This document shows, one piece after another, positions 23,536 to 32,802 of a stretch of DNA of 64,000 nucleotides. The stretch is from Candidatus Cloacimonadota bacterium (GTDB lineage Bacteria > Cloacimonadota > Cloacimonadia > JGIOTU-2): NCBI GenBank assembly GCA_016932035.1, contig JAFGDR010000031.1:121984-185983 (forward strand), read 5' to 3'. Made by a program: the position numbers and the translations under genes. Below the pieces are notes generated by a model that worked only from the letters and a program-made list of their open reading frames with translations, did no database searches and was not told the DNA's origin. Each line of letters opens with the position of its first letter. Position 1 is the stretch's first letter.

Positions 23536-26500
23536 TTATTTGGTGTCTTTATTGTATTTCTTGTATGAGATCCTCTCGACCAATGAATAGATAGTCGGGA
23601 TAATCAGCAGGGTAAAGAAAGTTGCGGTAATTAGACCCCCAATAACTGCAATTGCGATCGGTGAGCGCATTTCTGAGCCCTGACCTGTACTGATTGCCAT
23701 TGGGAGCATGCCTCCGATCGTTGTTATAGCTGTTATCAGAACCGGTCTCATCCTATCAGAACCTGCCTGCAAGATCGATCTTTGGGGAGAGAGCCCCTCT
23801 TTTCTCAGCTGATTAATATGATCAATTAGCACAATACCGTTGTTCACCACAATACCAGAAAGCACGATAATGCCAACGAACGTAATAGCGCTAAGTGTGG
23901 TTCCGGTGGCAACAAGTATATAGATAACACCAATATATGCCAATGGGAGTGTGAACATGATCACAAACGGCTGTTTGAAGGATTCGAATTGTGATGCAAG
24001 AATAACATACACAAGAAGGACTGCGAGAAGAAGGGCAAGGAATAAGGTAAGGAAGCTTTCTTTCATGTCTTCATACGCCCCACCGTACTCGATGAAGTAT
24101 CCAAGCGGAAGGTCATCTGTAATATCCGTGAGTTCCTTTTTGATCTTCAGAACTGTTCCGCTAAGGTCTTTTCCTTTCAGGTCAGCGGTTATTGTAACCT
24201 TCCTCGTCTGATGTTCGCGCGATATTGTCAGAGGACCTTCACCAATATCCCATGAAGCTATTTGCTTAAGGGGGATCGAAAATCCCATCGGTGAAACTAA
24301 AGTAATATCTTCAAGATTTTTGATACTGTTCCTGTCTTCCTTATCATATCGTACGAAGATATCGATCTCATCTCCTGCTTCACGAAAGATACCTGCCACC
24401 GTTCCATAAGTTGCGGTTCTGATCGCAGATTCGATCTGTGCCGTTGTCAGGCCGTATCTAAATGCCTTATCTCTGTTTATCTTAATGTGAAGTTCGGGCT
24501 TCGCTTGCTTGTAGGTATTTTTAACATCGATGATACCTGGAATTGACGAAATTTTATCTTCAATCTGAAGACTTATCTTTCGGAGATAATTGAGATCCTT
24601 CCCAAATATTTTGATCGAAATAGGATCACCTGAACCGCCCATCATCTCGCCGGACATATCAGAGAATGTGATATCTACATCTTCGTAGCGGGGAAATTTC
24701 TGCCTTATTGCTTCTTTTATTTCGTCAGAACTGCGGTCGCGATCTTCTTTGTAACTGATCCTGAAAAATATCTGCGATTCGTTGGATCCCTGAGGATTAG
24801 TAGGGTCGGCTGCTGCCATACCTTCTGTCATAGCGCCGGTAGCAGACATGACATCGATGACTTCAGGAATTTCTTCAATGATCGCTTCGAGGTCATGCAC
24901 AAGAGCACTTGTCTGGTCAAGACTTGTACCCACAGGAGCTTTTACCGTCATGACCTGCATGGGCATATCGGATTTCGGCATGAATTCAGCTCCAACAAAC
25001 GGTATAAGTAAAATTGCAAGTACAAAGAAAGCAAGCGTAATTAAAATGATTTTCCCCCGATGATGCAGAGACCAATTGAGAACTCGAACATAGAAATTAC
25101 GCAGCTTGATGAATATCTTACCTGTCGCCTGCATGTATTCTTCGCCCGACGCTCGCTTTTTAAAAATGACAGAAGCAAGCATAGGAACGATCGTAAGGGC
25201 TACGAATAATGATGCAAAGAGAGAGAATGCAACAGTGAGTGCCATGCCGCGGACAAGCTGACCGGTAAATCCTCCCGCAAAAATCATGGGTGCAAAAACA
25301 GCAATTGTGGTCAGCGTTGATGCAGTTATCGCCATACCAACCTGCGAAGCACCGATAATCGCTGCTTCAAAACGCTTCTTCCCTTTTTCAAGATGACGAT
25401 AGATGTTCTCGATCACAACAATAGAGTTATCTACCAGCATACCAACCCCGAGCGCCAGACCTCCAAGTGTCATGATGTTCAGTGAATATTTTGCCAGGTA
25501 AATTGGAATAAAAGTAACGATTACCGAGATGGGGATTGCAAGAGAAATGATAAGCGTCGGACGCCAGTTTCTTAGAAAGAGGAACATGATCAATATTGCA
25601 ATGAGACCACCAAATATAAGAGTATTTCCTGTTTTTGACGTTATTCTTGCTACGATATCACCCTGATCAAAGATCTCCACAAATTTGATGTCTTCAGGAA
25701 GGGTTTCCTTGATCTTAACCAATTCTTCATTGATAATTTTAGAAACCTTCAGTGTGTTTGCACCGGACTCTTTACTTATCCAGAGCATGACGGTAGGTTT
25801 ACCGTTCGTGAGAACTTTATATCGTACTTCTGCAAATCCATCTACAACTCGAGCTATATCCTTCACATAGATGACTTTGCCGCTTTTACTCATCCCGATA
25901 GGGGTGTTTGCAATTTCCTCGGTTGATGTGAATTGACCGAGTGATCGAATCATATATTCATTGATACCTTCGTCGATATAACCGGCACTCATATTAAGAT
26001 TTTGAGCGCCAATGATCTGAACCACATCATCGATGGAAATCCCATTCTGCTCCAGCTTGACTTTGTCGATAATGACCTGCTTCTGCGGTTCGTCTCCACC
26101 CATCATTGAAATGGAAGCAACCCCCTTGAGATGCTTGAGTTTAGGCTCGACCTCATCTTCGAGTATCTTCTTAAGCTGATAGGTATTCTCCATACCGGTA
26201 ACACCATAATATAAAACCGGCATTTCAGAGAGATTGAACTTAACAACCATTGGACGATTTGCATCTTCCGGAAGATAATCAAGGTTCATATCGATCGCAT
26301 CTCGAAGATCTTGTGCAGCAAAATCAAGATTTGTGCCCCAGACAAATTCAACAAGAATGAGAGAAATGTTCTCCATGCTTTCGGACTTGAGATTTTTAAT
26401 ATTTTTAACACCGGCAATGGAAGTTTCGAGAAGCTTTGTTATAACCTCTTCGACATCTTGGGATGAAGCTCCCGGATAATATGTCACAACTGAGATGGTA

Positions 26501-26628
26501 GGATAGTCGAGATCCGGAAGCATTTCAAAACCGATCATCAGGAATGATACAATACCCAATATGACAACCAACACAGTGAGCATCGTTACAGTGACGCGTC
26601 TGTTAACGGAAAATTCTGGTAATTTCAT
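23536..26628 (-). CDS. RND efflux permease (AcrB/HAE1 type)
   Basis: A full-length, 1030-residue inner-membrane RND pump. It shows the duplicated topology: helix 1 at residues 13-30, a large periplasmic loop, helices 2-6 at about 330-475, a second loop, and helices 8-12 at about 845-1010. The proton-relay helix 4 contains LALGVGMLVDNSIVVIENIYRHLEKGKKRFEAA (about 387-420), although only one Asp of the canonical pair is seen. It sits downstream of a TetR regulator, a TolC and an adaptor, forming a complete tripartite pump. The exported compound is unknown; sequence is closer to drug/lipid HAE pumps than to metal CusA pumps, since the Met metal-relay is not evident. AAGGAG precedes the ATG. Confidence 0.93.
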   Translation of the reverse strand: MKLPEFSVNRRVTVTMLTVLVVILGIVSFLMIGFEMLPDLDYPTISVVTYYPGASSQDVEEVITKLLETSIAGVKNIKNLKSESMENISLILVEFVWGTNLDFAAQDLRDAIDMNLDYLPEDANRPMVVKFNLSEMPVLYYGVTGMENTYQLKKILEDEVEPKLKHLKGVASISMMGGDEPQKQVIIDKVKLEQNGISIDDVVQIIGAQNLNMSAGYIDEGINEYMIRSLGQFTSTEEIANTPIGMSKSGKVIYVKDIARVVDGFAEVRYKVLTNGKPTVMLWISKESGANTLKVSKIINEELVKIKETLPEDIKFVEIFDQGDIVARITSKTGNTLIFGGLIAILIMFLFLRNWRPTLIISLAIPISVIVTFIPIYLAKYSLNIMTLGGLALGVGMLVDNSIVVIENIYRHLEKGKKRFEAAIIGASQVGMAITASTLTTIAVFAPMIFAGGFTGQLVRGMALTVAFSLFASLFVALTIVPMLASVIFKKRASGEEYMQATGKIFIKLRNFYVRVLNWSLHHRGKIILITLAFFVLAILLIPFVGAEFMPKSDMPMQVMTVKAPVGTSLDQTSALVHDLEAIIEEIPEVIDVMSATGAMTEGMAAADPTNPQGSNESQIFFRISYKEDRDRSSDEIKEAIRQKFPRYEDVDITFSDMSGEMMGGSGDPISIKIFGKDLNYLRKISLQIEDKISSIPGIIDVKNTYKQAKPELHIKINRDKAFRYGLTTAQIESAIRTATYGTVAGIFREAGDEIDIFVRYDKEDRNSIKNLEDITLVSPMGFSIPLKQIASWDIGEGPLTISREHQTRKVTITADLKGKDLSGTVLKIKKELTDITDDLPLGYFIEYGGAYEDMKESFLTLFLALLLAVLLVYVILASQFESFKQPFVIMFTLPLAYIGVIYILVATGTTLSAITFVGIIVLSGIVVNNGIVLIDHINQLRKEGLSPQRSILQAGSDRMRPVLITAITTIGGMLPMAISTGQGSEMRSPIAIAVIGGLITATFFTLLIIPTIYSLVERISYKKYNKDTK

Positions 26629-26656
26629 GATAAGATCTCCTTGTGTGTGGTGTGCA

Positions 26657-27688
26657 TTACTGGTTTCTAATTATTACTTCAGAACCATCAGGCAGACCGA
26701 TCGCACCGCTGATAATCACAAGATCATTTTCACTAAGTCCTGATAAAATCTCAACCTCGGTTTCGTTCGACAACCCTCGAGTAATTGCCTGTTTTGATGC
26801 TTTTGATTTACTCACCACAAAAACATAATTGTCATCGACAAGAGCATCTTTGGGAATGATCAGAGTTTTAGATGAGCTTTTTATTACAATATCTGTAAGC
26901 GCAAATTGATTTGGTTTGAGTGAATGGTCACGGTTGTCAATATTGATCGCGCAGGGGAAGGTTCCGGACATCATATCTGCTTCAGGAGAGATGAAAGTAA
27001 CCGTACCCAGGAAATATTGGTCAGGTTCACTATCAACAAAGATATAGGCCTTTTGTCCTTTTTTGATCTTATTGATGTCTACGTCCGAGATGTTTACATT
27101 CATTTTGAGTTTATCAAGAGTGACGATGCGGAACAGGGCAGGATCTCCATATGCGCTTGGGAGCATAGGAGAAAAGGATTCACCCTCATGTTTTGTGCGA
27201 AGGGTTACGATTCCGTCGAAAGGTGCTTTGATTTGTGTGTTATTCTTGATAAAATTATATGCCGATTCTGCTGTCTTGTATTCAGATTCGATCTGGTCGA
27301 AAGTTTGTTTGTCCACAGAACCGGTATTTTTGAGGGACTTCATTCGCTCATAATTTTTCTTTGCAACCTCGAACTGTGCTTCTGCCTGTCTGAGCTGTGT
27401 GCTGTCCATGATCGCAAGCACCTGTCCCTTGTGAACGTTATCACCTTCTTGAACAAAAATTTTATTGATCTTCATGCTAAGTTCGGGACCAACGAGTGCC
27501 GCTTTTTCTGCTTCCAATGTTCCGGAATAGGTCACTACCTCTTCGATATCTTTGATTTTAACTTTTTCTACTTGGACAATATTTTTACCTGTTGATATGA
27601 TCTCTTCCTCAACTTTCGCTTTTTGTGAACAAGCAGTAAAGGATATGACGATCAGTATAAGTGCCAGAGTTACTATTTTATAGTTCAT
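26657..27688 (-). CDS. RND efflux periplasmic adaptor (MFP) lipoprotein
   Basis: A 343-residue membrane-fusion protein. The signal peptide ends with a lipobox (FTACSQ, Cys at about residue 20). The barrel-lipoyl unit begins at VTYSGTLEAEKAALVGPELSMKINKIFVQEGDNVHKGQVLA (about 53-92), a coiled-coil hairpin spans about 93-150, and the second lipoyl half is IKAPFDGIVTLR (about 153-165). The beta-barrel and membrane-proximal domains follow. The protein connects the RND pump to TolC in the periplasm. It lies 28 bases upstream of the pump gene and 13 bases after the tolC-like gene, with GAGAGGA before the ATG. Confidence 0.92.
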   Translation of the reverse strand: MNYKIVTLALILIVISFTACSQKAKVEEEIISTGKNIVQVEKVKIKDIEEVVTYSGTLEAEKAALVGPELSMKINKIFVQEGDNVHKGQVLAIMDSTQLRQAEAQFEVAKKNYERMKSLKNTGSVDKQTFDQIESEYKTAESAYNFIKNNTQIKAPFDGIVTLRTKHEGESFSPMLPSAYGDPALFRIVTLDKLKMNVNISDVDINKIKKGQKAYIFVDSEPDQYFLGTVTFISPEADMMSGTFPCAINIDNRDHSLKPNQFALTDIVIKSSSKTLIIPKDALVDDNYVFVVSKSKASKQAITRGLSNETEVEILSGLSENDLVIISGAIGLPDGSEVIIRNQ

Positions 27689-27701
27689 GTGTTCCTCTCA
27701 A

Positions 27702-29102
27702 TTATTTGTTTGTATATTTTTCCAAGGCATACTTTGCTCGCACAAAATCATAGTAAGACGTTTGCAAGCCCAGTTCTATGCTGTAAAGCATTATCTCTGA
27801 ATCCATTAATTCTGTATTGGTGACCATTCCCTGGTCAAAAAGGTCATTTACGATACTATAATTTTCTTTTGCATTCTCATATGCCAACTTCCCGCTCATC
27901 ACTTTTTTTGCTTTTGTGATCAGGTCGTACACGCAGTTTTCAGCTGCCATGAGAATTTTCTGACGTGCATCTTCCAGCTTGAGTCTTGTGCTTTTATACT
28001 CATAGCTGCTTTTTTTAAGATTGGTAATGTTTGTACCAAAATGGAAAATTGGAACTGAAAATACAGCAGCTATGTTCCATGTATCAGCACCATCAAAATT
28101 GAGTTTGTCATCCTGGTCAAATGTACGGGTGTACTTTAGATTGAAAGAAGGAAGAAAGTTGCTGATAGCCAGTTTGTGCGCAGTCTTGGCAATTCGATCT
28201 GTAAGTTCCAGGCTTTTTAGATCAGGATTTTCAGATTTGACAATGGAAAGCACATAACTCAGCGTATCATATTTAGTAACCTCAGACATAGAGTGCAATA
28301 GTGAAATCTCATTATCATAGGATGTAAGGTCAATGCGGTCAGGCATAGCAGCATCAGACAGAGACTGCAAGCCGAGAATGTTGAACCAGTATGTTTTCAG
28401 AACAGATAAACTATTCTTCAACTGCTCAAGTGTGATCTTGTCATTTTCGACCTTTACTTCCCACTGAAGCACATCGGATTTTGTAACCATTCCCACATCG
28501 AATTTATCCTGAATTTTTTTCAACTGAGCTCTGCTGGATGCCAGGCTTTTATTTGCGATCTTGATCATATCTTGGATATTAAGAATATTAAGATATGAAT
28601 CTGCAACATTGTACTCGAGATCGTTCTGTGTGCTTGCAAGGCTTTGTAGTGCCTGCTTTGTGCTCAATCTTGCGATCGTATAACCGAGAAAGAGTTTCCC
28701 GCCATTGAATATTGGCTGTTGCAGCGTAATATCGGTCGTGTATGTTGTTTTGTAAATTCCGCCGCTCAATTCACCGGCAGATATCGGAACATAGTCACCA
28801 GTCGGCACATCGAATGCATCGAAAACCGGTAATTTATAAACTGTGTTCGCTTCGTTGTAGGTTTCATCGTCTATCCTAAAAGCCATTGCATTGAAATCAA
28901 GTTTCGGGAAGAAATTCGTAAGAGCATTTTTTTCATTCCACTTTGAATTTAGATAATCATATTTTTCAGCATTAAAACTCTTGTTGTTCTTGAGAGCAGT
29001 TGAGATCGCATCATTAAGAGTTATGGCAGAAAGATGGAAGCCCATCAAGAACAGCAGAAGGATCAAAAACTTGAAAGCCCTGAAAATGAGTTTTTTACTC
29101 AT
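27702..29102 (-). CDS. TolC-family outer-membrane efflux protein
   Basis: A 466-residue outer-membrane factor. After a signal peptide (about residues 10-27), the family start ITLNDAISTALKNNKSFNAEKYDY is visible. Two homologous halves follow, each with long helices and short beta strands. The first half has QPIFNGGKLFLGYTIARLSTKQA (about 127-149), and the second has FSVPIFHFGTNITNLKKSSYEYKSTRLKLEDARQ (about 345-378). The trimer should form the exit duct of the efflux complex. It lies between the TetR gene and the adaptor gene in the same operon, with AAGGAG before the ATG. Confidence 0.92.
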   Translation of the reverse strand: MSKKLIFRAFKFLILLLFLMGFHLSAITLNDAISTALKNNKSFNAEKYDYLNSKWNEKNALTNFFPKLDFNAMAFRIDDETYNEANTVYKLPVFDAFDVPTGDYVPISAGELSGGIYKTTYTTDITLQQPIFNGGKLFLGYTIARLSTKQALQSLASTQNDLEYNVADSYLNILNIQDMIKIANKSLASSRAQLKKIQDKFDVGMVTKSDVLQWEVKVENDKITLEQLKNSLSVLKTYWFNILGLQSLSDAAMPDRIDLTSYDNEISLLHSMSEVTKYDTLSYVLSIVKSENPDLKSLELTDRIAKTAHKLAISNFLPSFNLKYTRTFDQDDKLNFDGADTWNIAAVFSVPIFHFGTNITNLKKSSYEYKSTRLKLEDARQKILMAAENCVYDLITKAKKVMSGKLAYENAKENYSIVNDLFDQGMVTNTELMDSEIMLYSIELGLQTSYYDFVRAKYALEKYTNK

Positions 29103-29124
29103 GTATATCTCCTTATTATATAAT

Positions 29125-29736
29125 TTATGGTTTCATTCCCTTGAATATTAAATCGATGAGATCGTCGGTATTCTCAAAAAGTGTTTCCGTATCAAATTCA
29201 GGATCAAAGATGTACATCATCATTTGCGTCAGAAGAACGGAATAGAATATTTTTGTTGCATCGAAGGTGTTGATATCGCGGGATATAATATTATTTTTTT
29301 TGAATCTATCCAATAATTTTTGGAATGATTTCATGAGTTCAATATCAAGGAAGATACCCTTCTGGATATGCGCATCGGAGGAAAGGGTTGCAATAAAAAT
29401 CTCCTTTAGACTATCCTTATTTACTAATAACGGGATACTAAAAATTTTTCTTAGGAGTAATTTTATCGCATCTTTCGCTTTTTGCTCTGTAAGATTAACG
29501 GTAAAAATTTCATCACTATCAGCGATTTTGAATTCCATCTGCTCCTGTATGATATCGAGCAGAAGATCGTGCTTTGAGGGGAAGTAGTTATATAAAGTTC
29601 CAACTGCCACATTAGATTTTTCTGCGATATCCTGCATGGATGTATTCGAGAATCCTTTCTTGTTAAATAGGTCAACTGCGGCTGCAAAGATCCTATCTTT
29701 TCGGGCTGTTTTCTTTTTTTCTCTTAAACCAGTCAT
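29125..29736 (-). CDS. TetR-family repressor of the efflux operon
   Basis: A 203-residue TetR regulator. The DNA-binding domain spans about residues 10-58, with the helix-turn-helix GFSNTSMQDIAEKSNVAVGTLYNYFPSKHDLL. The C-terminal ligand-binding domain is divergent and does not reveal an inducer. GGAG lies 5 nt before the ATG. It is the first gene of the TolC-adaptor-RND operon, so it most likely represses its own transcript. Two 12-bp palindromic elements lie 16-43 bases upstream of its start codon and are good candidates for its operators. Confidence 0.92.
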   Translation of the reverse strand: MTGLREKKKTARKDRIFAAAVDLFNKKGFSNTSMQDIAEKSNVAVGTLYNYFPSKHDLLLDIIQEQMEFKIADSDEIFTVNLTEQKAKDAIKLLLRKIFSIPLLVNKDSLKEIFIATLSSDAHIQKGIFLDIELMKSFQKLLDRFKKNNIISRDINTFDATKIFYSVLLTQMMMYIFDPEFDTETLFENTDDLIDLIFKGMKP

Positions 29737-29751
29737 GATATCTCCAAAAAA

Positions 29752-29779
29752 TGAATAGATTCAAAAATGAATTGGTTCA
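29752..29779. promoter_or_regulatory. Tandem TetR-operator candidates
   Basis: TGAATAGATTCA (29752-29763) and TGAATTGGTTCA (29768-29779) are two imperfect palindromes sharing the TGAAT-n2-nTTCA frame, with start points 16 bases apart. They lie between the putative minus-strand -35 at 29809-29804 and the repressor start codon. Confidence 0.5.
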
Positions 29780-29803
29780 CTTTTTTGTGGCTTCAATAAA
29801 AGC

Positions 29804-29840
29804 TGTCAAATTATTTAACATAGAATAAAAATATTTGACA
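29804..29840. promoter_or_regulatory. Divergent promoter -35 elements
   Basis: TTGACA occurs on the minus strand at 29809-29804, facing the TetR operon, and on the plus strand at 29835-29840, facing the acidic-tailed membrane protein gene. The two form a TGTCAAA...TTTGACA inverted pair. Clear -10 hexamers are not visible. Confidence 0.4.
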
Positions 29841-29899
29841 TTATTTAATCCTTATTTGTAAACGTTGAACTACATTGATAAAAAACCAGAGGAGATGCT

Positions 29900-30994
29900 A
29901 TGGAAGAAAAACAAGCTAAGGTTTTCAGGTTCAGGGATATCTTTAAAGCATGGAATCATACTTTCAGATTCCATCGTTTGATGATATCAGGTTTTGCGTA
30001 TATCCTTATGGGGATTATTGCATATTTCCTCATATTCGATGACTTTCTTATTCCAGTTTCTATGTTCGGTATGAAAGATACGTTATTGGTCGCTCTTAAC
30101 CTCTTTTCCGTTAAATCGATCATCGGTATAATCTTGATTGCGTTCATTATGTTTATCGCCCGAATGTGCATTGCATATTCCATCAGGACTGAGGTGGTTG
30201 ATGATGAGATATTCGTTGGATGGAAAGATGTTTTCAAATTCTTAGGTAAACATATTAAGACATTTGTATTTTATGTGTTAGGATGGATTTTGCTCTTTGT
30301 TCTCATTGCACTTGGTCATCTCTTCTTCTATGTAATCGGTATGATCCCCTATGTTGGTTCACTTTGGCTATCAATCATGTATCTTATCCCTTTTGTGATT
30401 TCTCTTTTTGCAGTTCTTGCAGGGGTCATTCTATGCTTTGCATGTACCTATGGCGCTGTTATCGTTGGTGTCGAGCAGGAATCTGCAATGGACAGTATCA
30501 TAAGTCTATTCCATCTTATTAAGGACCACGGCGTTTATATCATTGCCACACATGCGCTATCATGGCTCGTAGGAACCATTGCATTCTGTTTCGTTTTCGT
30601 CGTCGTTCAGGGCGCGGTGGCACTCACAAGCTGGGGCGCACATCTCATCATGGGACAGGAGTTTGCTAAGATAACAATTCCGAGTTTCTTTGGATTTCTG
30701 GGCCTTCTCTTTCCAAAACTAAATATGGTTTATGGCGTAGGTGGATATTATCTTGTTCCAGGATTTATCATAGGTATTTTCCTGATTCTGATAGCAGGTA
30801 TGCTCTATTCCTATTTCTTTAATTATATGTCCGCAGCAGAAACCTTCATCTATCTTTCATCACAGGATAAATTTTACCCAAAGAGAAAAGATGACGATGT
30901 CGATCTTGATGAGGACGAAGAAGACGAGGAAAAAGATGACGTGGAAGAAGAAGTCGATGTTGAGATCGATGTCGAAGAAAAAGAGAAAGAATAG
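29900..30994 (+). CDS. Polytopic membrane protein with poly-acidic C-terminal tail
   Basis: A 364-residue membrane protein that I do not recognise. About six hydrophobic regions are visible, at about residues 33-55, 62-93, 114-140, 145-185, 206-235 and 265-310, in the style of uncharacterised glycerophosphoryl-diester-phosphodiesterase-like membrane domains. The last 35 residues consist almost only of Asp, Glu and a few Lys and Val (from KRKDDDVDLDED onward). Such a tail may bind cations or basic proteins on the cytoplasmic face. GAGGAG precedes the ATG. The aldolase gene starts 5 bases after the stop, so the two are probably co-transcribed, although no functional link is apparent. Confidence 0.7.
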   Translation: MEEKQAKVFRFRDIFKAWNHTFRFHRLMISGFAYILMGIIAYFLIFDDFLIPVSMFGMKDTLLVALNLFSVKSIIGIILIAFIMFIARMCIAYSIRTEVVDDEIFVGWKDVFKFLGKHIKTFVFYVLGWILLFVLIALGHLFFYVIGMIPYVGSLWLSIMYLIPFVISLFAVLAGVILCFACTYGAVIVGVEQESAMDSIISLFHLIKDHGVYIIATHALSWLVGTIAFCFVFVVVQGAVALTSWGAHLIMGQEFAKITIPSFFGFLGLLFPKLNMVYGVGGYYLVPGFIIGIFLILIAGMLYSYFFNYMSAAETFIYLSSQDKFYPKRKDDDVDLDEDEEDEEKDDVEEEVDVEIDVEEKEKE

Positions 30995-30999
30995 TAACA

Positions 31000-31971
31000 A
31001 TGGTACATTTTAAGGAATTAGGATTTCAAAATACGCGTGACATGTTTAAAAAGGCGATGGATGGCAAATATGCCATCCCCGCCTATAATTTTAACAACAT
31101 GGAGCAGCTTCAGGCAATTATTACTGCTTGCGTTAATACAGCTTCTCCGGTTATCTTACAGGTTTCCAAGGGTGCTCGTAATTATGCAAACGAAACCCTC
31201 CTTCGATATATGGGACAGGGTGCTATTGCAATGATGAAGCAGATGGGAAAAGCAGTTCCCGTTGCAATGCATCTTGACCATGGAGATACTTTTGAACTGT
31301 GTGTAAGTTGTATTGAATATGGATTTTCATCCGTTATGATCGACGGATCTTCATTGCCGTACGAGGAAAATATCGAGCTGACAAAAAAAGTGGTTGATTA
31401 TGCTCATAAGCATGACGTCACCGTAGAAGGTGAATTGGGTGTTCTCGCAGGAATCGAGGATGATGTTTCTGCTGAAGTGTCACACTACACCGATCCAGAC
31501 GATGTTGAAGATTTTGTGAATAGAACAGGTGTTGATTCGCTTGCAATATCAATCGGCACCTCGCACGGCGCGTACAAATTCAAAGTAGCACCAGGAGAGA
31601 AAATTCCACCACTCCGTTTTGATATACTCGAAGAGATTGAACACAGAATTCCCGGATTCCCGATTGTGCTTCATGGTTCATCATCCGTTATGCCAAGATA
31701 TATTGAGATAATTAATAAGTATGGCGGAGATATGCACGGTGCAACAGGTGTGCCGGAAGATCAACTTAGAAAAGCAACAAAATCTGCTGTTTGTAAGATC
31801 AATATCGACTCTGACGGAAGACTTGCTATGACTGCTATCATACGAGAATTTCTCGCAAAAAATCCATCCGCTTTTGACCCGAGAAAGTATCTTGGACCGG
31901 CTCGCACAGAACTGATTGCAATGTATGAACACAAGAATAAAAATGTCCTTGGTTCCGCAGGAAAGGCATGA
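31000..31971 (+). CDS. fba: Class II fructose-bisphosphate aldolase
   Basis: A 323-residue zinc-dependent aldolase that cleaves fructose 1,6-bisphosphate in glycolysis and forms it in gluconeogenesis. The signature MHLDHGDTFELC (about residues 85-96) contains the catalytic Asp and a zinc His. GFSSVMIDGSSLPYEENI follows, then VEGELGVLAG with a metal Glu, SIGTSHGAYKF with a zinc His (about 184-194), and VLHGSSSV with the third His near 222. The length is typical of class IIB enzymes; other ketose-bisphosphate substrates such as tagatose-bisphosphate cannot be excluded. The ribosome site is weak (GAAAGAATAG). Confidence 0.92.
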   Translation: MVHFKELGFQNTRDMFKKAMDGKYAIPAYNFNNMEQLQAIITACVNTASPVILQVSKGARNYANETLLRYMGQGAIAMMKQMGKAVPVAMHLDHGDTFELCVSCIEYGFSSVMIDGSSLPYEENIELTKKVVDYAHKHDVTVEGELGVLAGIEDDVSAEVSHYTDPDDVEDFVNRTGVDSLAISIGTSHGAYKFKVAPGEKIPPLRFDILEEIEHRIPGFPIVLHGSSSVMPRYIEIINKYGGDMHGATGVPEDQLRKATKSAVCKINIDSDGRLAMTAIIREFLAKNPSAFDPRKYLGPARTELIAMYEHKNKNVLGSAGKA

Positions 31972-31985
31972 TATAACATAAAAAC

Positions 31986-31991
31986 TTGACA
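31986..31991 (+). promoter_or_regulatory. Putative -35 element upstream of outer-membrane protein gene
   Basis: TTGACA on the plus strand 139 bases upstream of the ATG at 32130. The long leader between them shows no other clear element. Confidence 0.3.
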
Positions 31992-32129
31992 ATTTATACG
32001 AAATTTAAGAACAGAAATTCTATACGTGTTTTTTGAATTGAAATGTCGAAATTAAACCAAGCTTCGGCTGATTATGTTAACTTCTTAGGCAGGTAATAAA
32101 AAAAATAACAAAGTTCGAGAAGGAGTACT

Positions 32130-32693
32130 ATGAAAAAAATAATTGCTTTAGTTGTGTGTTTAATGATAACCACAAGTGTGTTTGCTTTCGATCCAGGTGA
32201 AAAACTTATCTGGGGTGAAGTAGGATTTAGTTCTTATACACCCATGAAAGATTTTGATGCTACAACAACACTTAGTCTTGATGCAATGGTCAGCTATTTT
32301 CTTATGAAGGATATTTCACTTGATGTCGGTCTTTTTTGGGAAAGTGTAAAAAGTCCATATTTCTATATGAAAGAAGATGAAACCCAAACTGTTAGTGATC
32401 TGATGCTTGGCGTTGGTGGTTCTTTCTATATAACTAATTTCTATATCAATGCAGCATTTCTCTATGAGTTGTATAGTTCAAAATATAATAGCAAGAGTGA
32501 TGACACCTATACTCAAAATGCAACATACTTACTGTTTGGTGGTGGCTATCTGTTCCCACTTGTTGAACATGTATTTATAGATATTGGTGCTGATTATTTG
32601 ATGGGACTTGGAAAATTCTCTGGTGATAGCGAAGCAGACAACGAACGCACAAACATTGGTGTCGGAGCAGGTTTTGTAGTTCATCTACCATAA
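32130..32693 (+). CDS. Small outer-membrane beta-barrel protein
   Basis: A 187-residue protein with a signal peptide (MKKIIALVVCLMITTSVFA). The mature part has about eight alternating strands, for example ISLDVGLFWESV, NFYINAAFLYELY and HVFIDIGADYLMGLG, and ends in VGAGFVVHLP. That is the architecture of an OmpW/OmpX-type 8-stranded barrel. The final residue is not Phe, which is atypical for BAM substrates. GAAGGAG precedes the ATG. A stem-loop follows the gene. The next gene encodes another predicted outer-membrane protein, so both may belong to a surface locus, but no function is assignable. Confidence 0.7.
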   Translation: MKKIIALVVCLMITTSVFAFDPGEKLIWGEVGFSSYTPMKDFDATTTLSLDAMVSYFLMKDISLDVGLFWESVKSPYFYMKEDETQTVSDLMLGVGGSFYITNFYINAAFLYELYSSKYNSKSDDTYTQNATYLLFGGGYLFPLVEHVFIDIGADYLMGLGKFSGDSEADNERTNIGVGAGFVVHLP

Positions 32694-32719
32694 AAACTAA
32701 TAATGTAATTATGAAATAA

Positions 32720-32750
32720 CGGAGCATCATTCAATGGTGCTTCGTTTCTC
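32720..32750 (+). terminator. Probable intrinsic terminator
   Basis: An 11-bp stem with two G-U pairs and a three-base loop (32720-32744) begins CGGAGCATCATT and returns as ATGGTGCTTCG. It is followed by TTTCTC, a weak T tract. Confidence 0.55.
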
Positions 32751-32802
32751 ATTTCAATACATACCAAAACATATAAGAAAGTATGAACTAAAAAGGAGTA
32801 CA

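Noticed and set aside
26924-27595. Open plus-strand frame of 223 codons opposite the efflux adaptor
   Set aside because: Antisense shadow of a clear membrane-fusion protein gene; no recognisable motif.
32060-32072. AGC-TTCG-GCT mini-hairpin in the leader of the outer-membrane protein gene
   Set aside because: Three-base-pair stem without a T-run; likely chance.
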